The position numbers and the translations under genes were made by a program. The notes beneath the pieces were generated by a model that saw only the letters and a list, made by a program, of their open reading frames with translations, made no database searches and had not been told where the DNA came from. A DNA stretch of 6,511 nt from a bacterium. Its GTDB lineage: Bacteria; Babelota; Babeliae; Babelales; Vermiphilaceae. The stretch is from contig JAKAUA010000007.1 of assembly GCA_021827875.1 (NCBI GenBank), positions 1 through 6,511 of the forward strand, given 5' to 3'. Positions 1-5,423 of the stretch are shown one piece after another (within the stretch, counting starts at the first letter, position 1; each line of letters starts with the position of its first letter).

Positions 1-1
1 T

Positions 2-55
2 AAATCTAGCGTCCCATATTTAGGTAAGATTTCAACTTTGAAAATTACTTTTTAA
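2..55 (+). CDS. Possible C-terminal tail of a plus-strand protein (5' end outside window)
   Basis: Frame 2 is open from the left edge for 17 codons and ends at TAA (53-55). The other two plus frames have stops within the first 30 bases. The last residues read GKISTLKITF, with a terminal Phe and hydrophobic residues at -3 and -5. This is the pattern typical of the last strand of outer-membrane beta-barrel proteins, which the BAM complex recognises. A stretch this short can be open by chance, so both the gene call and the barrel idea are speculative. If real, the gene converges on atpC. A weak hairpin (70-81, four pairs) followed by a T run (85-90) lies 15 bases after the stop and could terminate it. 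Confidence 0.25.
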   Translation, partial: KSSVPYLGKISTLKITF

Positions 56-202
56 TCATACGACCACGAGCGGCCTTTCGCATATTTTTTGATAAAATAG
101 ATCTCTTCTGAAACTCATATAACTATAGCAAGCTTTGTTATGTCGTTGCACAATTGAAAAAGAAAAATTATCTTCAATCTTCAACATAAAAACTTATTCT
201 TG

Positions 203-253
203 CCGCTCGCCCTGAGTGGCGGCCATAGGCCGCTGTATCGAAGGATTAAGCGG
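203..253. repeat. Intergenic palindromic element (REP-like, nested hairpin)
   Basis: A GC-rich imperfect palindrome sits in AT-rich surroundings. The outer arms CCGCT (203-207) and AGCGG (249-253) pair. CCT (211-213) pairs with AGG (242-244). The inner stem GGCGGCC (218-224) pairs with GGCCGCT (228-234) around a 3-base ATA loop, with six Watson-Crick pairs and up to three G-T pairs. The halves CGCCCTGAG and ATCGAAGG resemble the cores of dispersed palindromes (of the CCTGAG...TCGAAGG kind) seen between genes in many bacteria. No second copy lies in this window, so its repetitive nature is inferred. It is not followed directly by a T run on either strand, so it is not a classical terminator. 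Confidence 0.55.
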
Positions 254-255
254 AT

Positions 256-304
256 AAAAAAGGCTTATAATATTATTTTTAAAAAAATTATTACACATAA
301 GGCC
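256..304 (-). terminator. Probable Rho-independent terminator of atpDC
   Basis: Read on the minus strand, GGCCTTAT (304-297) pairs with ATAAGCC (268-262), giving seven pairs with a single bulged C at 301. Six T residues (261-256) follow immediately. The 28-base loop is almost pure A/T and can extend the stem weakly. It starts two bases past the atpC stop codon, the expected place for the end of the operon. The long loop and bulge make it weaker than the lon terminator. Confidence 0.55.
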
Positions 305-306
305 CA

Positions 307-555
307 TTACTTATCTTGCGTAATTAAAAGAGTGGCGTTTTCACGCGTTACATCAAGAATGCCTTGTTTTACTGCAACTGCGCTGCTGCTATGCTCACCG
401 GTCACCAAAAAACTTACTGTGCTATTTTGCGCAAGGACTAACATAGTAGGCGCATGCCCTTCTTGAATAACATAATTGCCCTGTGTCGTATTGCAATCTA
501 TCCATTCAACACGATACGTTGTTTGTCTATTTGCGCTTATTATAGAGAGTTGCAT
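307..555 (-). CDS. atpC: F-type ATP synthase epsilon subunit, short form lacking the C-terminal helices
   Basis: The epsilon subunit belongs to the F1 central stalk and couples rotation of gamma to the c-ring. The 82-residue product matches only the N-terminal beta-sandwich domain. GNYVIQEGHAPTMLVL (about residues 26-41) corresponds to the family's GxxGIxPGHAPLL region, and VKQGILDVTRENATLLI (62-78) to the last sandwich strands. The usual C-terminal alpha-helical hairpin (about 50 residues in E. coli, which inhibits ATP hydrolysis) is absent. Similar short epsilons are known in Bacteroidota and Chlorobiota, so this need not be a broken gene; it ends cleanly at TAA with a terminator after it. 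It begins three bases after the atpD stop, with no clear Shine-Dalgarno sequence, which suggests translational coupling to atpD. Identity rests on the motif plus position after atpD. Confidence 0.87.
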   Translation of the reverse strand: MQLSIISANRQTTYRVEWIDCNTTQGNYVIQEGHAPTMLVLAQNSTVSFLVTGEHSSSAVAVKQGILDVTRENATLLITQDK

Positions 556-558
556 AGA

Positions 559-2001
559 TTATCGCTTGCTTCGTAATTGAATAGCTTTTTCTTTTGCCTC
601 TTCTAATGTACCGACCATGTAAAATGCTTGTTCGGGTAAATCGTCACAGTCGCCACGAATAATTTTTTCAAAATCATCGACAGCTTTATCTTTTGGTACA
701 TAACGGCCACTGAGTCCACTGGCAAATTCTGCGGTATACAATGGTTGGGTCAAGAAGCGTTGAATGCGTTTTGCACGATTAACAATAATTTTATCTTCCG
801 GAGAAAGTTCATCCATGCCCAAGATGGCAATAATATCTTGTAATTCTTTATAGCGTTGCAAAATGCGTTGAATGCTGCGGGCAACACCATAATGTTTTTC
901 ACCCACAATCTCGGTACTCAAACCTTTTGAACTAGATTGTAATGGGTCGATTGCCGGATACAAACCAAGCTCAACTAATTTACGTGACAACACGGTGCTT
1001 GCATCCAAATGCATAAAGGTAGTTGCCGGCGCCGGGTCGGTAATATCGTCAGCAGGTACATATACCGCTTGAATAGAAGTAATAGAACCATTAATAGTAT
1101 TGGTTATGCGCTCTTGGAAAGCACCCATTTCTGTTGCCAATGTTGGCTGATACCCAACGGCAGAGGGTAAGCGACCAAGCAATGTGGACACTTCTGCGCC
1201 TGCTTGTACAAAACGAAAAATATTATCAATAAAGAGCAATACATCTTTTTTTTCTTCATCGCGGAAATACTCAGCCATAGTAAGGCCGGTCATGCCAACG
1301 CGGAAGCGTGCACCGGGCATTTCGCCCATCTGGCCAAAAATCAATGCAGTTTTATCAAGAACGCCAGAGCGTTTCATCTCTAGCCACAATTCGTTTCCTT
1401 CGCGCGTGCGCTCTCCTATGCCGGTAAAAACAGATACGCCGCCATGCTCAATGGCGATGTTGCGAATTAATTCTTGTACCAAAATTGTCTTACCAACGCC
1501 GGCACCACCAAAGAGTCCAATCTTTGAACCTTTAATGTATGGGCACATAACGTCAATAACTTTAATACCGGTTTCTTGAATTTCATTAGTAAGGCGTTGT
1601 TCAACCAATGGCGGTGTTGCACGGTAGATGGACCATTTTTTATCGGTATGCAATGTGGGCTTATCATCTATAGTTTGGCCAAGCACATCAAAGATACGGC
1701 CAAGAACTTGTTTGCCGACCGGCACTTGTATAGGATTGCCGGTATCAATTACGGTTAGGCCACGACTTACACCAAAAATATTTTCTATAGCAATACAGCG
1801 TACAATACCATCACCCAACTGTTGCGCCACTTCTACCGATGCTTGTGTTTCTTTTCCTGACTGGTGAGGAATAGTAATATGAAGCTCGTTCAAAATAGCA
1901 GGAATATGTTCTTCAGGAAATTGGACATCAATGATAGTACCACTAATACGCAGTACGGTACCTTGATGCAATGAGGTGGTATCGTTGATGGGTGCAGCCA
2001 T
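559..2001 (-). CDS. atpD: F-type ATP synthase catalytic beta subunit
   Basis: This is the catalytic subunit of F1, making ATP from ADP and phosphate at the inner face of the cytoplasmic membrane. The 480-residue product has the full family architecture: an N-terminal beta-barrel (about 12-90), the nucleotide-binding domain, and a C-terminal helical domain. Walker A is GGAGVGKT (165-172, Lys171). The catalytic Glu is E197 in GERTREGNE. Walker B is LLFID (Asp259). The signature PSAVGYQPTLATEMG and the VPADDITDPAPATTF segment (315-329) are intact. The DELSEED lever reads DELSPED. The ATG start is preceded by AAAGG (minus strand, 2013-2009) at 7-base spacing. It forms an operon with atpC, but atpA, atpG, atpH and the Fo genes are not adjacent; lon lies upstream behind a terminator. 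All catalytic residues look functional. Confidence 0.98.
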   Translation of the reverse strand: MAAPINDTTSLHQGTVLRISGTIIDVQFPEEHIPAILNELHITIPHQSGKETQASVEVAQQLGDGIVRCIAIENIFGVSRGLTVIDTGNPIQVPVGKQVLGRIFDVLGQTIDDKPTLHTDKKWSIYRATPPLVEQRLTNEIQETGIKVIDVMCPYIKGSKIGLFGGAGVGKTILVQELIRNIAIEHGGVSVFTGIGERTREGNELWLEMKRSGVLDKTALIFGQMGEMPGARFRVGMTGLTMAEYFRDEEKKDVLLFIDNIFRFVQAGAEVSTLLGRLPSAVGYQPTLATEMGAFQERITNTINGSITSIQAVYVPADDITDPAPATTFMHLDASTVLSRKLVELGLYPAIDPLQSSSKGLSTEIVGEKHYGVARSIQRILQRYKELQDIIAILGMDELSPEDKIIVNRAKRIQRFLTQPLYTAEFASGLSGRYVPKDKAVDDFEKIIRGDCDDLPEQAFYMVGTLEEAKEKAIQLRSKR

Positions 2002-2030
2002 GGGAATGCCTTTAAAAAAGAATAATTTTC

Positions 2031-2039
2031 TCTATACCA
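2031..2039 (-). promoter_or_regulatory. Candidate extended -10 promoter for atpDC
   Basis: On the minus strand the string TGGTATAGA combines a TG extended -10 element with TATAGA (four of six to TATAAT). It would start transcription near 2024, about 22 bases ahead of the atpD ATG and upstream of its AAAGG ribosome binding site. No good -35 hexamer is seen at 17 bases. The operon needs its own promoter because the lon terminator lies just upstream. This is inferred from sequence only. Confidence 0.3.
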
Positions 2040-2095
2040 TTCAAGGTAATGAAAGGGGAGTTGTTTGTAAAGAAGTAAACGGGAGAAATTAAGAA

Positions 2096-2134
2096 ATTAA
2101 AAAGAGGTGAAAGCCTTAAAAAGCTCCACCTCTT
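2096..2134 (-). terminator. Rho-independent terminator of lon
   Basis: In the lon direction, AAGAGGTG (2134-2127) pairs perfectly over eight bases with CACCTCTT (2109-2102). The loop can form a further AGC/GCT pairing. The T run completing CTCTTTTTAATTT follows (down to about 2096). It begins about 21 bases past the lon stop. On the plus strand the hairpin is followed by GTAATTTTAATT, a poorer U tract, so termination of lon is the main role. Confidence 0.85.
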
Positions 2135-2155
2135 GTAATTTTAATTATATGTTTT

Positions 2156-4507
2156 TTACGCTGCGCTACCGGGCATTAATACGGCATCCAAGACTTCTTG
2201 CGCCTTTGATACGAATATCAAATTGATTTCTTTTGAAATCTCTTCAAGGTCGACAATATCATGTTTGTTTTTCATAGGAAGAATGATATTTGTTACCTTG
2301 TTTCGTTTTGCAGCCAATATCTTCTCTTTTACACCGCCGATTGGCATAACTTCACCACGCAAGTTCAATTCTCCCGTCATAGCGTGCTTTGAGCTGATAG
2401 GGCGTTGCGTTAAAGCAGACAGAATTGAAGTTAACATGGTAATACCGGCAGAAGGGCCATCTTTTGGCACGGCTCCGGCAGGCACGTGAATATGCAAATC
2501 ATGGTGTGTAAATGCACGTTCTGTAATTTTGAATTCCTTAGCATGCGAGCGCGCATAACTCAGCGCTGCTTGCGCAGACTCCTTCATTACATTGCCTAGT
2601 TGTCCGGTCAAAGTGAGCTTACCTTTACCCGGCATAAGCACTGCCTCAATCTTAAGCATTTCACCACCAAATGGTGTCCATGCAAGACCATTGGTAATAC
2701 CAATTTGATCAGTAGCAATATGTTCATCTTCGACAAAGCGACGTGGGCCAAGATAATTTGGTAAGTTTTGCATATCAAAAGTAATAATGTTTTGAGTCTC
2801 CACAAATGAACGTACTGCTTTAGAGCACAATTTACGAATAAGTCGTTCACACTGACGCACACCGGCTTCACGTGTGTAGTTCATAACAATATCTTGTAAA
2901 ACATCATCATTAAATTTTACATCGTGATTTTGCAAACCGACATCAGATATCGCACGGCGTACCAAGTGGCGCTTAGCAATATTTACTTTTTCATCTACCG
3001 TGTAACCACTCAATTCTATGATTTCCATACGGTCACGCAATGGCTCTGAAATAGAATCCAAGCTATTTGCCGTAGCGACAAACATAGCGCGCGATAAATC
3101 GTACGGAATGCCTAAGTAATTATCATAGAAGGTTTTATTTTGTTGTGGATCAAGCACTTCAAGCATAGCCGCTGATGGGTCACCTCTAAAATCTGATCCT
3201 ATTTTATCAAGCTCGTCAATTACAATAAGCGGATTGCTAGAACCTGCTTTGCGTAACGCTTGAATAAAACGACCGGGCATAGCACCAACATAGGTACGGC
3301 GATGGCCTCTGATTTCTGCTTCATCTTTAACGCCACCGAGCGAAATGCGGGCATAATTTCTTCCCAAGCTGCGAGCAATAGATTGTCCCAACGATGTTTT
3401 ACCGGTACCCGGAGGCCCGACAAAACATAAAATAGGCGCATAACCATCTTGTTTTAAATGGCGTATAGAAATAAAGTCGAGAATACGCTCTTTAATTTCT
3501 TTAAGGCCATGATGTTCTTCATCCAATACTTTTTTAGCAAAAGCAAAATCAAGAATTTCTTCTGTCTCGGTGCTCCATGGTAATGCAAAAATCCATTCCA
3601 GGTAGTTTCTGATTACCGTTGCTTCCATAGAGTCCGGTGCAGTACGCTCTAGACGGGAAATTTGACGTATTACTTCAGTTTTGGTCTCTTCTGCAAGTTG
3701 TAGGCTTTCTAATTTTTCGCGCATGTCATCAATTTCTTGCACGTCATCTTCGCCCAATTCTTTCTTGATTGCGCGAATTTGTTCACGAAGATAGAACTCT
3801 TTTTGTGCTTTGTTCATAGAGTCGCGTGCATGATTACGAATTTTTTCCTGCATTTCTGCAACTTCTATTTCTTTGTACAGGTAGTTGTACAATGAGGCGA
3901 GTAAATCTTGTTGATTTTCAGTTTCCAATAATGCTTGTGCCTGATCAATGGTTAATGAGAGATGCGATAGTATGAAATCAGCAATTTTAACCGGGTCATT
4001 AATCTTAGATACTATAAGATGAAAATCAGGACTAAACGAACTACTTGATCCTGATAATTTTTCACTTAATGCTTTAATATTTTTTATTTGAGCAACAATC
4101 ATCTCGTTGTTCGGATTTTGTTCTGCTATTTCTACTTGCTCAACATTAGCATATAAACTTTCATTCTCGGTTAAAAGGTTGAGCGCACGTGCCTTGCACA
4201 ATCCTTGAACGAGAATCTTTATTCCACCTTCAGGAATTTTGATAAGGCGCATAACAGAAGCAATGGTACCAACTTGATGTAAATCTTTGGTGCCAATAAC
4301 ATCTTGATCATCAAGTTGTTTTTTTGCGGCAAGTAAAAGTACTAGTTTAGATTCTTGTAAAGAATTATTTATTCCTTTAATGATTTTTTCATCTAAAACC
4401 ATCAAAGGCACAATCATGTGTGGAAATACGACTACATCCAATGTCGGTATAACCGGCAAAATTTCTGGAATCGCTTCCCGAGTATCTTTGTTGAGAATTG
4501 TCTTCAT
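2156..4507 (-). CDS. lon: ATP-dependent Lon protease (LonA type)
   Basis: Lon is a cytoplasmic homohexameric AAA+ serine protease that degrades misfolded and short-lived regulatory proteins. The 783-residue product is the usual length for bacterial LonA (784 in E. coli). The N-terminal substrate-binding domain starts with LPVIPTLDVVVFPHMIVPL (about 17-35), followed by the helical linker with YLREQIRAIKKELGEDD. In the AAA+ module, Walker A is GPPGTGKT (364-371, Lys370) and Walker B is LIVIDELDK (Asp431-Glu432). The protease domain holds the catalytic dyad Ser686 in PKDGPSAG and Lys729 in GGVKEK, 43 residues apart as in E. coli (Ser679/Lys722). The ATG start follows a G-rich ribosome binding site (AGGGGGGA, 4520-4513). 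The gene is monocistronic by its strong terminator and diverges from the lolD-murJ pair. No CIRCE element or sigma-32-type promoter is obvious, so heat control is not evident. Confidence 0.98.
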   Translation of the reverse strand: MKTILNKDTREAIPEILPVIPTLDVVVFPHMIVPLMVLDEKIIKGINNSLQESKLVLLLAAKKQLDDQDVIGTKDLHQVGTIASVMRLIKIPEGGIKILVQGLCKARALNLLTENESLYANVEQVEIAEQNPNNEMIVAQIKNIKALSEKLSGSSSSFSPDFHLIVSKINDPVKIADFILSHLSLTIDQAQALLETENQQDLLASLYNYLYKEIEVAEMQEKIRNHARDSMNKAQKEFYLREQIRAIKKELGEDDVQEIDDMREKLESLQLAEETKTEVIRQISRLERTAPDSMEATVIRNYLEWIFALPWSTETEEILDFAFAKKVLDEEHHGLKEIKERILDFISIRHLKQDGYAPILCFVGPPGTGKTSLGQSIARSLGRNYARISLGGVKDEAEIRGHRRTYVGAMPGRFIQALRKAGSSNPLIVIDELDKIGSDFRGDPSAAMLEVLDPQQNKTFYDNYLGIPYDLSRAMFVATANSLDSISEPLRDRMEIIELSGYTVDEKVNIAKRHLVRRAISDVGLQNHDVKFNDDVLQDIVMNYTREAGVRQCERLIRKLCSKAVRSFVETQNIITFDMQNLPNYLGPRRFVEDEHIATDQIGITNGLAWTPFGGEMLKIEAVLMPGKGKLTLTGQLGNVMKESAQAALSYARSHAKEFKITERAFTHHDLHIHVPAGAVPKDGPSAGITMLTSILSALTQRPISSKHAMTGELNLRGEVMPIGGVKEKILAAKRNKVTNIILPMKNKHDIVDLEEISKEINLIFVSKAQEVLDAVLMPGSAA

Positions 4508-4590
4508 TGTGTTCCCCCCTGTACGGCAAGAAAGTGTTATTCTTCCAGCCTTCTTTTTTTTATCCCTATCATTGAGTGTAGTGGATGCCC

Positions 4591-4596
4591 TTTATA
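4591..4596 (-). promoter_or_regulatory. Candidate -10 box for lon
   Basis: The minus-strand hexamer TATAAA matches five of six bases of the TATAAT consensus. The hexamer 17 bases upstream of it (TTTATC) matches TTGACA only poorly. The start would fall near 4584, giving lon an untranslated leader of about 75 bases that contains a purine-rich stretch (minus strand, about 4565-4545). The divergent intergenic region 4508-4677 must hold promoters for both directions, which favours the call, but the match is modest. Confidence 0.3.
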
Positions 4597-4621
4597 CAAA
4601 ACAATACTCATATGATAAAAT
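4593..4621 (+). promoter_or_regulatory. Candidate promoter for the lolD-murJ pair
   Basis: A -35 hexamer TATACA (4593-4598, four of six to TTGACA) and a -10 hexamer TAAAAT (4616-4621, five of six to TATAAT) are separated by exactly 17 bases. Transcription would start near 4628, about 50 bases before the ABC ATPase ATG. Its -35 overlaps the candidate lon -10 on the other strand, so the two promoters would be back to back and possibly mutually exclusive. Confidence 0.35.
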
Positions 4622-4661
4622 AGAAAAAGCTATGTGAAGTACGCATTTTCATAAACGTTTT

Positions 4662-4667
4662 GAAGGG
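4662..4667 (+). promoter_or_regulatory. Ribosome binding site that decides the ABC ATPase start
   Basis: GAAGGG lies 10 bases before ATG 4678. An alternative in-frame TTG at 4660-4662 would overlap this site and has no Shine-Dalgarno sequence of its own, so ATG 4678 (229 residues) is preferred over the longer 235-residue reading. Confidence 0.65.
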
Positions 4668-4677
4668 CCATACTAAA

Positions 4678-5367
4678 ATGCAGCCAAAAGAAAAGGCTTA
4701 TATAGAGCTTGTATCCGTCAGCAAATCATACCAGCAGGGTGCTTGTACTATCCCCGTGCTCAGCGATATATCTGTTGTGTTTGAGCAGGGAACAAGTTAT
4801 GCAATTTCCGGTGCTTCGGGCAGCGGGAAGTCAACATTGTTACATATCATGTCAACGCTCGATTTGCCAACCGAGGGTACCATATCTTATTCTGTGAGTG
4901 AAGGCAAACCATTTGATCATGATCTTGGCTTTATACGTACACACATGTTGGGCCTTATGTTTCAAACTGCGCATTTAATTGCTGAGCTTTCTGCAGAAGA
5001 AAATGTTATTATTCCCGGTCTTATTGCAGGAAAGTCGTATGAAGAATCTATTGAGCGTGCACGAGAGTTGCTGACACATTTAGGACTGCATGACAGGATG
5101 GAATATAAACCTTCACAATTGTCCGGGGGCCAGCAGCAACGTGTAGCGCTTGCACGCGCATTATTTAATAAACCAAAATTTATTATTGCCGATGAACCAA
5201 CTGGTTCTTTAGATCCGCACACAGGACAACAAATCATTGATCTTTTGCTTGCCTGTCAAAAAGAATGGGGCATGGGTATCATTATTAGTTCTCATGATCA
5301 GCAGGTAACAGAACGGATGCAGATAAAGTATGAATTGCATGATGGAAAACTTATGCACAAGTCGTGA
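4678..5367 (+). CDS. lolD: ABC transporter ATP-binding protein, LolD-like
   Basis: This is the ATPase of a MacB/LolD-type transporter. In the LolCDE complex it powers release of lipoproteins from the inner membrane to the carrier LolA. The 229-residue product (E. coli LolD is 233) has all motifs: Walker A GASGSGKST (45-53, Lys51), Q-loop Gln96 in LMFQTAHL, signature LSGGQQQR (148-155), Walker B FIIADE (168-173), D-loop SLD (177-179) and H-loop His206 in SSHD. The LolD resemblance comes from KSYQQG near residue 16, STLLH...STLDLPTEG after Walker A, the AEENVIIPGLI stretch, and an ERM...YELHDGKL tail. No LolC/LolE-type permease lies beside it; murJ follows after 56 bases on the same strand, probably in one transcript. 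It could serve another MacB-class exporter, so the family call is firmer than the substrate. Confidence 0.82.
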   Translation: MQPKEKAYIELVSVSKSYQQGACTIPVLSDISVVFEQGTSYAISGASGSGKSTLLHIMSTLDLPTEGTISYSVSEGKPFDHDLGFIRTHMLGLMFQTAHLIAELSAEENVIIPGLIAGKSYEESIERARELLTHLGLHDRMEYKPSQLSGGQQQRVALARALFNKPKFIIADEPTGSLDPHTGQQIIDLLLACQKEWGMGIIISSHDQQVTERMQIKYELHDGKLMHKS

Positions 5368-5411
5368 TTTTTTGACGATTTTATGCTTAAATTGCTCATC
5401 ATATTTATGTC

Positions 5412-5419
5412 AAAGGAAG
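5412..5419 (+). promoter_or_regulatory. Ribosome binding site of murJ
   Basis: AAAGGAAG, a good anti-16S match, ends 4 bases before ATG 5424 (the GGA core is about 7 bases away). It supports this start over the nearby out-of-frame ATG at 5408. Confidence 0.75.
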
Positions 5420-5423
5420 ATTC

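Larger units (their letters stand above)
56..306. other. Non-coding stretch downstream of atpC
   Basis: No credible gene lies here. The short frames present (for example a 12-codon minus-strand ATG frame at 45-83) lack ribosome binding sites and family resemblance. The stretch is AT-rich apart from two GC-rich islands, around 61-81 and 203-253. The second island is a palindromic repeat-like element, and 256-304 is a probable atpC terminator; both are listed separately. A GATAAAATAG string at 91-100 looks like a -10 box but has no matching -35 hexamer about 17 bases upstream. I recognise no tRNA or known RNA family in it. Confidence 0.6.

Noticed and set aside
45..83. Minus-strand ATG frame of 12 basic codons (MRKAARGRMIKK)
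   Set aside because: It is very short, has no Shine-Dalgarno sequence and a stop shortly upstream in frame. The ribosomal-protein-like look is not enough.
70..90. Hairpin GCGGCCTTTCGC followed by a T run as a terminator for the left-edge frame
   Set aside because: It has only four pairs with one G-T pair and the T run starts three bases after the stem; too weak to list as a feature.
91..100. GATAAAATAG string identical to the one at 4614-4623, as a promoter for a small plus-strand RNA covering the palindrome
   Set aside because: No -35 hexamer lies at a suitable distance (position 70-75 reads GCGGCC), and a 10-base AT-rich match can arise by chance.
200..466. Plus-strand open frame starting at TTG, 88 codons
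   Set aside because: It runs through the palindrome and terminator and then antisense through most of atpC. There is no ribosome binding site and no family resemblance, and its start is inside the palindromic element's flank.
1184..1579. Plus-strand 131-codon frame within atpD
   Set aside because: It is a complete antisense overlap with a well-conserved gene; its codons are explained by the atpD reading frame.
4508..4677. Heat-shock control of lon (CIRCE or sigma-32 promoter)
   Set aside because: No TTAGCACTC/GAGTGCTAA dyad or CTTGAA...CCCCAT pair could be found by reading both strands.
5355..5385. Small TCGT/ACGA hairpin with T-rich loop after the ABC ATPase stop
   Set aside because: A four-pair stem is too weak to terminate, so co-transcription of murJ remains the better reading.
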